Shown in pieces: positions 34,529 to 44,174 of a DNA stretch of 64,000 nucleotides. Both the position numbers and the translations under genes were made by a program. The first letter of the stretch is position 1; every line of letters starts with the position of its first letter. The notes below the pieces were generated by a model, which saw only the letters and a program-made list of their open reading frames with translations, made no database searches and had not been told where the DNA came from. The stretch comes from Paradesertivirga sp966210515 (GTDB taxonomy: Bacteria; Bacteroidota; Bacteroidia; Sphingobacteriales; Sphingobacteriaceae): contig CBIHLM010000005.1 of NCBI GenBank assembly GCA_966210515.1, positions 29,408 through 93,407 of the forward strand, in the 5' to 3' direction.

Positions 34529-35575
34529 ATGCCGCAGGATAGATTAATAGAATTAGTAACAAAGGAATTTATTGATGAGCTTACTTCCGATGAGGCAAGC
34601 GAATTGAAAATGCTCATTCAGGATAAATTGCTTAAAGAGAGATATGAGTTGTTGAAACTCTATCTGTTTAAAAATCATACCGACCATTCATCGGACGAGG
34701 CCGTATTTAAGAAGATCCAGCAAAAAATACACCGGCAACAAGAGTCAGGAATTCAGTCAAATAAAGGTGATAAAAGTGCTTTTTATTGGAAGATTGCGGT
34801 TGCCGCAACGCTGATTATAATATCAGTAATTACTTTTGTACTGCACCAGAAAGACTCATTCGTAAGTCAATCAAACTCATCTGTCAGTCTGCTAACCTAT
34901 ACTAAACGTGCTGCCAAAAAAAGCATTACACTAAGTGATGGGACCCGCGTTACATTAAATTCAGACAGTAGGCTTGTATATCCCAAACAATTCACCGGGG
35001 AAAATCGGGAAGTCACTCTAATCGGCGAAGCATTTTTTGATGTTTCTAAGGATCGAAATCATCCTTTCATCATTCACACATCAAAAATGGATGTCAGGGT
35101 ATTGGGTACCGCTTTTAACGTCAAATCCTATCCAGGCGACAGATTCAGTGAAACAAGCTTGATAAGAGGCAGTGTCGAAGTGACATTGAAAGACAGACCA
35201 TCCGACAGGATAATCCTTAAACCATCCGAAAAGCTTATTGTAAGCAATATTAATTCTCATAAGGACAGGAAAGACCCGAGGTTATATAATGATCTTTTGA
35301 CTCAGGTTGCTCATGTTCAGAAAAATGATACCACGGTAGTAGAAACATCCTGGGTATATAACAAGCTTGCTTTTCGCGAAGAGACATTTTCTGAGCTCTC
35401 AAAACGACTTGAAAGGGCTTATGATGTTCAAATACATTTTAAAAATGAGAACTTAAAAGAGTTAAAATTTACCGGAACTTTTGAAAAAGAGTCGGTTGCA
35501 AGTATTTTAAAAGCGCTAAGCATTGTAGAACCATTTGCTTATGAAATCGAAGACAATAAAATAGTCATCCAATAA
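34529..35575 (+). CDS. FecR-type anti-sigma factor
   Basis: A 348-residue inner-membrane protein. The cytoplasmic N-terminus (about 1-85) would hold the sigma factor; one membrane helix spans about 86-105; the periplasmic FecR domain (about 115-220, with LSDGTRVTLNSDSRLVYP and GEAFFDVSKD) follows, and a C-terminal domain (about 265-348) is of the DUF4974/STN-like kind. It receives the signal from the STN domain of the SusC encoded next. Standard length and order. Confidence 0.93.
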   Translation: MPQDRLIELVTKEFIDELTSDEASELKMLIQDKLLKERYELLKLYLFKNHTDHSSDEAVFKKIQQKIHRQQESGIQSNKGDKSAFYWKIAVAATLIIISVITFVLHQKDSFVSQSNSSVSLLTYTKRAAKKSITLSDGTRVTLNSDSRLVYPKQFTGENREVTLIGEAFFDVSKDRNHPFIIHTSKMDVRVLGTAFNVKSYPGDRFSETSLIRGSVEVTLKDRPSDRIILKPSEKLIVSNINSHKDRKDPRLYNDLLTQVAHVQKNDTTVVETSWVYNKLAFREETFSELSKRLERAYDVQIHFKNENLKELKFTGTFEKESVASILKALSIVEPFAYEIEDNKIVIQ

Positions 35576-35622
35576 CCAAATAAAAAACCTGATAAGATAT
35601 GAGAATAGAATAGTACCCGATT

Positions 35623-35649
35623 AAAAAAAAACGGGGATTGAATCCCCGT
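35623..35649 (-). terminator. Minus-strand intrinsic terminator between fecR and susC
   Basis: Nine-base arms ACGGGGATT and AATCCCCGT surround one G. On the minus strand the stem is followed by nine T, a textbook terminator; on the plus strand the A-run precedes the hairpin and no U-run follows. It would stop antisense transcripts coming from susC. Confidence 0.6.
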
Positions 35650-35732
35650 AATTCAAAGACGACTTATTACAATTAACGCAGACTGCTTTGGACGGGAGTC
35701 TGCATTCGATCATCCTTTAACTAAGTAAAGTT

Positions 35733-38700
35733 ATGAAATTTTTTAAACACCATACAGGTGTTACAGGCTTCTTGTGCCTCAGCAAACCAATTATTATAAT
35801 GAAATTAACGATTGCACTGATTTTGGTATTGAACTTTCAAGTGCTGGCAGCAGGATATTCCCAGACAAAAGTTACTCTGAGCCTAAAATCAGCTACGTTT
35901 AAAAAGGTACTTGCAGTGATTGAAAAGAAAACAAGCTACCGCTTTGTGTTTAGCGAAAGAAAGATTCCCGCTGAGAAAAGTATTAATATAAGTGTGGAGG
36001 ATCAGGATGCATTAGTGGTGCTTGATCAGCTTTTGGATGGAACATCCTTTACTTATCAAAGGTTGCAAAATGATCTTATCGCAATTATACCTGTTGGCAC
36101 ATCTGTGAGCGATGTCAAATTAACAGGAAAAATTGTGGACGAAATAGATCAACCAATAATTGGTGCAACCGTAAAAATTAAAGGCGCAAATGAGGGAACC
36201 ACAACAGATATAAATGGAGTGTTCAGTATGAATGTTCCTGATAATGCGGTTTTAGTAATTACTTATCTGGGTTACGATGCACAAGAAATACCTGTCAATG
36301 GCCGTACCTCAATAAATGTAAAATTGCAACCTTCTTCCCAACATTTGAGTGAAGTAGTAGTAGTAGGATATGGTACTCAGAAAAGAGCTGACGTGACCGG
36401 CTCTGTGGCAACAGTGAATCTTGAGGCCATGAAGAATTCGCCCAATACCAATATGGCGCAACTGTTGCAGGGTACAGCACCCGGGCTAAACGTTGGCGTG
36501 TCAAATAGGGCAGGTGGTACGCCGCCTATTGCCATTAGAGGACAAGTTACGTTGGGCGGTAATAAATCAGTTTTGGTTATCCTGGATGGGATACAATATA
36601 GCGGCTCATTATCGTCTATCAACCCCGACGACATTGCCTCTGTTGATGTGTTGAAAGATGCCAGTTCGACCGCAGTTTACGGAGCGCAGGGCGCTAATGG
36701 TGTTATCCTGATTACGTCGAGGAAAGGACGCGCAGGCCAAAAGCCGCGGATTGCATATTCAGGTTCGTACTCGACCCAGCAGCCCACTGTTAATCTTAGA
36801 CCGCTGAACCGCGAAGAGTATTTGCAAAGGGTTACAGATGCATTTTGGAGACAAGCTTATACGGGCCCGGATTACACACAGCCGAACCCGGCTTTTAACC
36901 TGGCTGCCAGAGTGGATGCTTCCATGCGCGATGGGTCGGGTAATCTGCTTACAAATGATTATAACTGGTGGGAAAATGCTACAAATTCAGGCTCAATCAT
37001 GGAAAATAACCTGAGCATTTCTGGCGGCACTGAAAATGTGAGCTATCTGTTGTCGGGCAGCACGGCGGATCAACAGAATTTTATAGCAAACGATTTGTTT
37101 AAACGGAAAACTCTTCGGGCAAACCTTGAAATAAAGCCAGTCAAATTTTGGAAAATTGGCCTAATATCTTCCGGATCGTTTGTAAACCAGGATGGGGCAG
37201 AGCCTACCATGAGCGAAATAGTGCGACATGCGCCTCTGCTCGTTCCATTCGATGCTAAGGGCGAACTTATTCCCAGTCCTACCAACACCGTTACCTTCAA
37301 CCCGTTTCGTACTTATTATGTGGACGATAGAGAGCGGCATCAATATTACTTCGCCAATATTTACTCCGACCTTGATATTCCGTTTATTAAAGGCTTGAAC
37401 TACAGGCTGAACTTTGGAAACAACCTGACAAACGACCAAAACTATTTTGCCAGCAAATATGATGGAGGTTTCACCGGCCGGGCCTTTAAAGATAATGGCG
37501 AGTATTATGATTATACGCTGGATAATATTCTTACTTATACCAAGCAGTTAGGGAAACACGACATTACTGTAACCGGGGTATATGGCGCCGTAGAAAAGAA
37601 GTACAGCAGGACTTTTTCCAATGGCGTTGGATTCAGCAGGCTCAATCTTAGCTGGAATAACATACAAGGTGCCAGCACCAGGGATATCACAACCGACGCA
37701 TGGACCGAAGCCCTGAATTATCAGATGGGAAGGTTGAACTACAAGTACAACGATAAATATTTACTAACGGCCACTTTGCGCAGGGATGGGTTTTCCGGCT
37801 TTGCTGAAAATTCTAAATATGCATTGTTTCCTTCTGTAGGATTGGGCTGGGTCATTTCTTCGGAACCTTTTATGCAAAACACTCCAATGAATTTGCTAAA
37901 GCTCAGGGCCACTTATGGATCCATCGGGAACCAAACCCCGCGTTATAGTTCATTGGCAAGAGTAACAACAAACTCTTCCTACGTGTTTGGCGATGGGGGC
38001 AGTACGGCATTTGGACAGCAGGTGGCTTCATTGCCAAATCCTAATCTGAAATGGGAGCGTACCGAGGGCTTAAACCTGGGTATTGATTTTGGATTAATGG
38101 ATAACCGCCTGAACGGAACGCTGGAATATTACAAAAACAATACGCGCGATCTGCTGTTTGCCGTGACCGTACCTTCTATTACAGGTTTTAGCAGCATTCA
38201 AACCAACCTGGGCAAGATTAGTAATACAGGTTTCGAAGCTACATTGACTTACCAGGTAGTTAAAAAGAAAGAATTTAATTGGTCGGCTACTTATAATTTC
38301 TGGACAAATAAAAACAGGATTAATACTCTTACGGGCATCGATGCCGATGGAGATGGTAAGGAAGATGACCTGGTCTCAGACGGGTTATTCATGGGTAGAC
38401 CAATTGGAACCATTTTCAACTACCAGGCCGGTCCCATTTACCAGTTGAATGAAACTCCTATGGCCGGTTTTCAAACAGGTAGCTTAAGGGTGGTGGACCA
38501 AAATAACGATGGTGATATTACTCCCGATGACCGGGTATTTCTTGGCCAGTCGGAACCTAAATACAGAATGAGTTTGTTCAATACGGTGAGTTATAAAGGA
38601 TTTGCGCTGAGCTTTCTACTTAACAGCGCACAGGGCGGAAAAGATGGATATCTGGGTAATAATACCAGAAGTTTTTTCCGCGACGACAATAGCATTCGCG

Positions 38701-39032
38701 ATAATGACTTTAGTGATGTAGATTATTGGTCGCCACGGAATCCTAATGGCAAATACCCTTTTCTTGTTGATGGCAATCGTTCGAAAGTGTCGCCTAACCT
38801 GTATCAAAGCAGAAACTTTGTAAGACTACAGGATGTATCGCTGGGTTATAACCTGCCTGCTAAAGTCCTTGAAAAGATAAAGGCCCAGGCAGTGAATGTA
38901 TTTGTAAGCGGCAAAAACCTTGCTACCTGGACGAAGTGGGAGGGATGGGACCCCGAGACAGGTCAAGGATTCGACATTGGAGGAAGGCCTGTGATGAGAG
39001 CTTTCTCCGCTGGCCTGCAAATTACCTACTAA
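35733..39032 (+). CDS. SusC-like TonB-dependent transporter with STN signalling domain (second pair)
   Basis: A 1099-residue outer-membrane transporter. A long N-terminal leader and signal (to about 45) are followed by the STN domain (about 48-120), CarboxypepD-reg-like domain (about 130-210), LSEVVVVGYGTQ, plug with DASSTAVYGAQGANGVI, and barrel. STN lets the transporter touch the FecR domain and activate the sigma factor encoded upstream. The annotated ATG is kept because long leaders are usual in STN-type SusC; an internal ATG at 35799 is possible. susD follows after 32 bases. Cargo is probably arabinogalactan fragments. Confidence 0.93.
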   Translation: MKFFKHHTGVTGFLCLSKPIIIMKLTIALILVLNFQVLAAGYSQTKVTLSLKSATFKKVLAVIEKKTSYRFVFSERKIPAEKSINISVEDQDALVVLDQLLDGTSFTYQRLQNDLIAIIPVGTSVSDVKLTGKIVDEIDQPIIGATVKIKGANEGTTTDINGVFSMNVPDNAVLVITYLGYDAQEIPVNGRTSINVKLQPSSQHLSEVVVVGYGTQKRADVTGSVATVNLEAMKNSPNTNMAQLLQGTAPGLNVGVSNRAGGTPPIAIRGQVTLGGNKSVLVILDGIQYSGSLSSINPDDIASVDVLKDASSTAVYGAQGANGVILITSRKGRAGQKPRIAYSGSYSTQQPTVNLRPLNREEYLQRVTDAFWRQAYTGPDYTQPNPAFNLAARVDASMRDGSGNLLTNDYNWWENATNSGSIMENNLSISGGTENVSYLLSGSTADQQNFIANDLFKRKTLRANLEIKPVKFWKIGLISSGSFVNQDGAEPTMSEIVRHAPLLVPFDAKGELIPSPTNTVTFNPFRTYYVDDRERHQYYFANIYSDLDIPFIKGLNYRLNFGNNLTNDQNYFASKYDGGFTGRAFKDNGEYYDYTLDNILTYTKQLGKHDITVTGVYGAVEKKYSRTFSNGVGFSRLNLSWNNIQGASTRDITTDAWTEALNYQMGRLNYKYNDKYLLTATLRRDGFSGFAENSKYALFPSVGLGWVISSEPFMQNTPMNLLKLRATYGSIGNQTPRYSSLARVTTNSSYVFGDGGSTAFGQQVASLPNPNLKWERTEGLNLGIDFGLMDNRLNGTLEYYKNNTRDLLFAVTVPSITGFSSIQTNLGKISNTGFEATLTYQVVKKKEFNWSATYNFWTNKNRINTLTGIDADGDGKEDDLVSDGLFMGRPIGTIFNYQAGPIYQLNETPMAGFQTGSLRVVDQNNDGDITPDDRVFLGQSEPKYRMSLFNTVSYKGFALSFLLNSAQGGKDGYLGNNTRSFFRDDNSIRDNDFSDVDYWSPRNPNGKYPFLVDGNRSKVSPNLYQSRNFVRLQDVSLGYNLPAKVLEKIKAQAVNVFVSGKNLATWTKWEGWDPETGQGFDIGGRPVMRAFSAGLQITY

Positions 39033-39064
39033 AATTATCACACATTCTGTAAAAAATATTTGAG

Positions 39065-40825
39065 ATGAAGAAGTCAATATTACTTATGCTTATCCTTACC
39101 CTGATCGTGGGAATAGGTTGCAAAAAAGATTTTTTGAAGGAAACACCGCTAGATTTTCTAAGCTCCTCTAATGCGTATCAGACAGCAGCTGATTTCGATG
39201 CGTCGACCAATAACCTCTACAGGTTGCTACGGACAGAGCTATATACCGCAAATGAGAATGATCCATGGGATTACCACTATAGGACGGACGTGGCTTTGTT
39301 TGTTCCAACCGGTAACCCTCCCAATCTTTCAGGTGAGTACAATCCTGTAAATGCCTTTACCAATAAACACTGGAACGCATGGTACAAAATGGTAGCGGAA
39401 GCCAATACAATTATCAGTCGCATACCCAAATCACAGCTTTCGGATAACGATAAAAAACTGTTTGAAGCCCGTGCGCGCTTTTTTCGTGCCTTTGCCTACA
39501 GAAGCCTGGCTCATTTATTTGGTGGAGTGCCTCTGGAACTGGAGGAAGTGATTGAGCCCAAAACCAATTATGTTCGCGCAAGCAGAAAAGAAGTTTATGC
39601 GCAGGTGATTGATGATTTGGTGTTTTCAGCTGCTAATTTGCCGGGCATTACTGCAGTAAGAGACGGTGAAGTGTCAAACCTTGCAGCACAGCACCTGCTA
39701 TCGGAAGTCTATATAGCCGATGGTCAATATCAAAAAGCAGTAGATGCAGCTACCATAGTGATCGATGATCCCGCGACGGATTTGATGACAGCCCGCTTTG
39801 GCACACGCAGAACAGAAACGCCGGGCGATGTTTATTGGGATCTGTTCCGTCGTGGTAACCAGAACCGTAAATCAGCAGGTAACAGGGAGGGCATCCTGGT
39901 GATACAAATAGAAACGGATGTGCCCGGGGGCGATGGCTCTTCTACACCTAGCAGCTTTCCATTCCCCAGTCTGTATGTATTGGAAAGGGTACATGCACCA
40001 TTAATTCGGGACGTGCGACTTCCTGCCGGCGGTACCACAACAAGACAGGCAGTCAATTGGCCTGCTGCTGATTATTCAAGCGGGGGGCGTGGGGTAGGTT
40101 TCCTGGCGCCTTCAATGTATTTTGTGCACTCAGCCTATCAGTATCAGGGTACTGGCGCTACACCCGATTTTGACAATGATATAAGAAATGCCAATCACAA
40201 CCTTGTACGAAAATTTAAAGTAACAGCAGCAGGCAATCCGCTTTACCCTGTGGGCACTGAGATTGATTTTCACAATATCCCCGCAGGAGCAAGAGGGTTC
40301 AATGGCGCTCCCTTGGTCTCAGGCGATACGTATAACCGGGCCATGTATCCTTATCAAACAAAATGCTTCGAGCCTTTCAATCCTCCGGCAAATTTGCTCG
40401 ATCCGGCAAAAGCGTTCCCCTTTCAATTGAAGGGAGTGGCTGCCGGTACCTACCGGGATGAATATTTATTCAGACTGGCAGAAACCTATTTGTTGAGGGC
40501 AGAAGCCTATTTGGGATTAAGTAATACCGGGCTGGCCGCAGCCGATATTAATATAGTGAGGGCTCGTTCCAATGCTTCGCCGGTGGCAGCAGGCAGCGTG
40601 GATATCGATTTAATATTGGATGAAAGAATGCGGGAGTTTGGTGTGGAAGAAAAAAGAATGTTTACCATTATGCGTATGGGTAAATGGTTCGACAGGGTTA
40701 AAAAGTGTAATCCTCTTTACGCTCCTTCTGCCTTGCAGACCTACAATCTATGGCCGATACCGTTCTCTGAAATTGAAAGAAACAGGGGCGCAAAGCTGGA
40801 ACAAAATCCGGGTTACCCTAATTGA
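39065..40825 (+). CDS. SusD-like surface glycan-binding lipoprotein (second pair)
   Basis: A 586-residue lipoprotein (signal ending GIGC, lipid Cys 19) with RagB/SusD features: ARARFFRAFAYRSLAHLFGGVPL in the TPR region and a C-terminus with TYNLWPIPFSEIERN and QNPGY, the usual ending of the family. It partners the STN-type SusC just before. Two hairpins follow, so the transcript probably ends or is trimmed here. Confidence 0.94.
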   Translation: MKKSILLMLILTLIVGIGCKKDFLKETPLDFLSSSNAYQTAADFDASTNNLYRLLRTELYTANENDPWDYHYRTDVALFVPTGNPPNLSGEYNPVNAFTNKHWNAWYKMVAEANTIISRIPKSQLSDNDKKLFEARARFFRAFAYRSLAHLFGGVPLELEEVIEPKTNYVRASRKEVYAQVIDDLVFSAANLPGITAVRDGEVSNLAAQHLLSEVYIADGQYQKAVDAATIVIDDPATDLMTARFGTRRTETPGDVYWDLFRRGNQNRKSAGNREGILVIQIETDVPGGDGSSTPSSFPFPSLYVLERVHAPLIRDVRLPAGGTTTRQAVNWPAADYSSGGRGVGFLAPSMYFVHSAYQYQGTGATPDFDNDIRNANHNLVRKFKVTAAGNPLYPVGTEIDFHNIPAGARGFNGAPLVSGDTYNRAMYPYQTKCFEPFNPPANLLDPAKAFPFQLKGVAAGTYRDEYLFRLAETYLLRAEAYLGLSNTGLAAADINIVRARSNASPVAAGSVDIDLILDERMREFGVEEKRMFTIMRMGKWFDRVKKCNPLYAPSALQTYNLWPIPFSEIERNRGAKLEQNPGYPN

Positions 40826-40868
40826 TCGGTTTTTCAAAAGAGTGACATACATATAGCAGACAATGAAT

Positions 40869-40899
40869 GGAGAGATGGAGTTCATCTCTCCTTGTCTTT
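40869..40899 (+). terminator. Intrinsic terminator after the second susD
   Basis: GGAGAGATG and CATCTCTCC form a perfect 9-bp stem around GAGTT, followed by TTGTCTTT. Outer AGACAA/TTGTCT could extend the structure. Confidence 0.8.
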
Positions 40900-40990
40900 A
40901 AATAGCCAGTCGCATTCAATAGATTGCGGTTGATGATGACTTCTATGTAGGACGGATATAATAGCGATATAGCGATACAATTAATCCGAT

Positions 40991-41035
40991 GGGTTAGTTT
41001 GGAGAGAGGCCCGGGCAACCGGGGACGCTCTCTAT
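40991..41035 (+). promoter_or_regulatory. GGTTAGTTT-hairpin element before the first GH43 of the tandem pair
   Basis: GGGTTAGTTTGG leads into an outer AGAGAG/CTCTCT stem, a small internal loop, and an inner CCCGG/CCGGG stem closed by a GCAA (GNRA) tetraloop. The element at 42619 has the same preamble and a similar shape with changed but still paired bases. It lies 68 bases before the ATG. It may terminate or attenuate; no long U-run follows. Confidence 0.5.
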
Positions 41036-41102
41036 TTCCAATAGCGGGATGCTTTTGCGGAATATTGCTTGCAATTTTTACTAATTGATAAAAAGATATA
41101 CG

Positions 41103-42515
41103 ATGAATAAATTGGTTGGAAGGGTACTGGTAGTGGTGCTTTTAGTTTTGCCCTTTGTCGCAAATGCACAGAAACGTGGAGTTTACAAGGCTATTTACTC
41201 GGGTACGCCCTGGTTCGACGACCGGGGAAAACCCGTGAGTGCTCACGGTGCTAATATCGTTAAAGAGGGGGATACCTTTTACCTTTTCGGCGAAAAGCAC
41301 TCTGATACCAGTAATGCATTCGCCGGTTTTACCTGCTACTCGTCTAAAGACCTATCCAACTGGAAGTTTGAGAGTATAGCCCTTCCTGTCCAGCAATCCG
41401 GAAAGCTTGGCCCTAACCGGGTTGGAGAGCGACCGAAAGTAATGAAATGTCCTAAGACGGGCGAGTTTATTATGTACATGCATGTCGACACGCTTGGATA
41501 TGTCGACCAGTTTTTAGGCTATGCAACATCTAATTCTATTACTGGCCCTTATACCTTCCGCGGACCTCTGCTTTTTGAAGGGAAGTCCATCAAAAAGTGG
41601 GATATGGGTACGTTTCAGGATAGCGACGGTGCCGGCTATGTGCTGCTTCACGGGAGAGACATTTACAGGCTGAATGATGATTATAAGAGCATTGTTGAAC
41701 ACGTTCATAAAGCCAATATTCCAGGATTCGAATCACCCACACTATTCAGGAAAGACAACATCTACTATTTTCTCGGCTCGCACCTTACAAGCTGGGAACG
41801 TAATGATAACGACTATTATACAGCAACTTCACTTAAGGGACCCTGGACGAAACGAGGATTGTTTTGCCCTCCGGGTACATTAACCTGGAATTCGCAATGC
41901 ACTTTCGTGCTCCCTATCGGCGGATCGAAAGACACGACCTTTATGTATATGGGCGATCGCTGGGCATTTCCTAAACAGGAATCCGCGGCAACTTATGTTT
42001 GGCAGCCTTTAATGATATCAGACACAAGTATTTCCATTCCTAAGTTCCTTGATGCATGGAAAATCGACATGGTTACAGGAGAATCTAAACCAGTTGAATT
42101 ACCTGACAAACTAATTGAAAATGCTGAGCAGAATCGGATAACGTACTCAGGTAACTGGAAACATATCAGTGATAGCCTGTCACTGAGTAGTTCAGATATC
42201 AAAAATGATAGTTTCTCTCTGAAGTTCAAGGGGCGTCAGCTTGCGCTCTACGGTTTATCCCGGCCGGATGGAGGGTACGCAGAGATTGATCTTAGGGATA
42301 AAAAAGGAAAACTCCTTCTTTCTGCCCTTGTGGATATGTATTGCAAGTATCCGATTTCCTCTCTCGAGTACATAACTCCCGTTATGCGGAAAGGGAAATA
42401 TACATTGACCGTCAGGGTAAAAGGGGAGCATGGTAACTGGTCCGACAAACGAAAAAATCTATTCGGCAGTATTGGTAATGTAGTTTCTATAGATAAAATA
42501 TTGATAAAGCCCTGA
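41103..42515 (+). CDS. GH43_24-like exo-beta-1,3-galactanase, first of tandem pair
   Basis: A 470-residue exported enzyme (signal ending NAQKR). The propeller (about 25-330) shows SAHGANI, YLFGEKHSD, CYSSKDLSNWKFES, GERPKVMKCP, MYMHVD and SNSITGPY, the pattern of galactan 1,3-beta-galactosidases that step over side chains on arabinogalactan. The C-terminal part (about 340-470) resembles a ligand-binding sandwich. The ATG at 41103 is chosen; an in-frame TTG at 41085 would add six polar residues. It is a close paralogue of the next gene, with long near-identical stretches in the centre. Confidence 0.82.
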   Translation: MNKLVGRVLVVVLLVLPFVANAQKRGVYKAIYSGTPWFDDRGKPVSAHGANIVKEGDTFYLFGEKHSDTSNAFAGFTCYSSKDLSNWKFESIALPVQQSGKLGPNRVGERPKVMKCPKTGEFIMYMHVDTLGYVDQFLGYATSNSITGPYTFRGPLLFEGKSIKKWDMGTFQDSDGAGYVLLHGRDIYRLNDDYKSIVEHVHKANIPGFESPTLFRKDNIYYFLGSHLTSWERNDNDYYTATSLKGPWTKRGLFCPPGTLTWNSQCTFVLPIGGSKDTTFMYMGDRWAFPKQESAATYVWQPLMISDTSISIPKFLDAWKIDMVTGESKPVELPDKLIENAEQNRITYSGNWKHISDSLSLSSSDIKNDSFSLKFKGRQLALYGLSRPDGGYAEIDLRDKKGKLLLSALVDMYCKYPISSLEYITPVMRKGKYTLTVRVKGEHGNWSDKRKNLFGSIGNVVSIDKILIKP

Positions 42516-42618
42516 ATATTCCACTGTTCAAGTCCATAGAAAAATCTATTAAAACACGTAATAGAATATGGCGGCTTGCCGCAAGATGAGGAATATAGCC
42601 AGCAAAACAATAACCTAC

Positions 42619-42666
42619 GGGTTAGTTTGGAGAGGGTGCCCCGGGGAGACCGGGGACGCCCTTTAT
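42619..42666 (+). promoter_or_regulatory. GGTTAGTTT-hairpin element before the second GH43 of the tandem pair
   Basis: GGGTTAGTTTGGAG leads into AGGG/CCCT outer pairs and a 6-bp CCCCGG/CCGGGG inner stem with loop GGAGA, followed by TTTATTT. Compared with the 40991 element, the outer stem sequence differs on both sides while pairing is kept. It begins about 100 bases after the previous stop. Confidence 0.5.
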
Positions 42667-42735
42667 TTGATTAAAGGAAATGCCTTCAGTGGATGTCTGA
42701 CCTTTACACTATTGTTGCCTTTATATATAATTTTT

Positions 42736-44148
42736 ATGATGAATTTTTTTGCTAAAAGGATACTGCCCATAATGCTTTTCTTGCCCTTGATTGCAAACGC
42801 ACAGAAAAAAAGAGTGTATGAAGGAATTTACTCTGGTGTTCCATGGTTTGATAACCGCGGAAAATCTGTTAGTGCGCATGGAGCAAATATCATTAAAGAC
42901 AACGGTAGATATTATCTTTTTGGAGAACGCCAGTCCGATACCAGCAACGCTTTTACAGGCTTCAGTTGCTATTCCTCCACCGATTTATACAGCTGGAGAT
43001 TTGAAAGTATTGCCTTGCCTGTTCAGGATAGTGGCAAGTTAGGGCCAAACCGCCGCGGTGAACGGCCGAAAGTAATGAAATGTCCTGCCACAGGAGAATA
43101 CATCATGTATATGCATGTTGACAACCTTTCGCATACCGACCAGTTTGTCGGTTATGCAACATCGAACAATATCACTGGCCCTTACACGTATCACGGACCA
43201 TTATTTTTTAACGGCGCAATTATTCCCAAATGGGATATGGGTGCTTTTCAGGATAAGGACGGTGCTGGCTATGTGCTGCTTCACGGCGGAGACATTTACA
43301 GGCTCAGCGATGATTATAAAAGTATCGTTGAACACGTGCATAAAGCCAATATACCCGGATTCGAATCGCCGACATTATTCAGGAAAGACAGTCTTTACTA
43401 CTTTCTCGGCTCGCATCTTACAAGCTGGGAGCGTAATGATAACGACTACTATACAGCTACTTCACTTAAAGGGCCATGGACTAAGAGAGGAATGTTTTGC
43501 CCGCCGGGAACATTAACCTGGAATTCGCAGTGCACTTTTGTACTCCCTATCGGCGGATCTAAAGACACGACCTTTATGTATATGGGCGACCGCTGGGCGT
43601 TTCCTAAACAGGAATCTGCCGCAACTTATGTATGGCAGCCTCTAACGATTTCGGGCACCAGGATGTCCATTCTTAAATTTCTGGATGCGTGGATGATCGA
43701 TATGGTTACCGGCGAATGGAAACCCACCGAACTGCCTAAAACCGAAATTGATAATACTAATAAAAAATTAATCTCCTATTCAGGAAACTGGAAGCATACT
43801 CAGGATAGTTTGTCACTCAGTAGTTCCGATAAAAAAGATGATAGTTTCTCTCTGTCATTCAATGGCCGCCAGATTGCGCTTTATGGATTATCCCGACCCG
43901 ATGGAGGCCATGCAGATATTGTTCTCAGAACTAAAAAAGGAAGCATTGTTTTTTCCGGTCTTGTAGATATGTATTGCAAGTATCCCATTGCATCTCTAAA
44001 ATATATCACCCCTGTTTTGAAGAAAGACGATTATGTATTAACCGTAACTGTGAAAGGAGAGCATGGCAATTGGTACGACAAAAGAAAGAACATGTACGGC
44101 AGTACAGGCAATGTAGTCTCCCTTGATAAGGTGTCGATAGCACCCTAA
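42736..44148 (+). CDS. GH43_24-like exo-beta-1,3-galactanase, second of tandem pair
   Basis: About 470 residues from the ATG at 42736, which begins a normal signal peptide (MMNFFAKRILP); a frame extending back to 42568 would run through the hairpin element and is unlikely. The propeller motifs match the previous gene (SAHGANI, GERPKVMKCP, MYMHVD), and residues around VEHVHKANIPGFESP to GDRWAFPKQESA are almost the same. Divergence is greatest at the signal and in the C-terminal linker. Duplication with later divergence may split linkage or side-chain preference. It lies 26 bases before GH115. Confidence 0.82.
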   Translation: MMNFFAKRILPIMLFLPLIANAQKKRVYEGIYSGVPWFDNRGKSVSAHGANIIKDNGRYYLFGERQSDTSNAFTGFSCYSSTDLYSWRFESIALPVQDSGKLGPNRRGERPKVMKCPATGEYIMYMHVDNLSHTDQFVGYATSNNITGPYTYHGPLFFNGAIIPKWDMGAFQDKDGAGYVLLHGGDIYRLSDDYKSIVEHVHKANIPGFESPTLFRKDSLYYFLGSHLTSWERNDNDYYTATSLKGPWTKRGMFCPPGTLTWNSQCTFVLPIGGSKDTTFMYMGDRWAFPKQESAATYVWQPLTISGTRMSILKFLDAWMIDMVTGEWKPTELPKTEIDNTNKKLISYSGNWKHTQDSLSLSSSDKKDDSFSLSFNGRQIALYGLSRPDGGHADIVLRTKKGSIVFSGLVDMYCKYPIASLKYITPVLKKDDYVLTVTVKGEHGNWYDKRKNMYGSTGNVVSLDKVSIAP

Positions 44149-44174
44149 ACGATTCACTTTCAGCAACACTAGAA

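Noticed and set aside
42568..42735. Longer N-terminus for the second tandem GH43
   Set aside because: It runs through the GGTTAGTTT hairpin and buries the signal peptide that begins at 42736.
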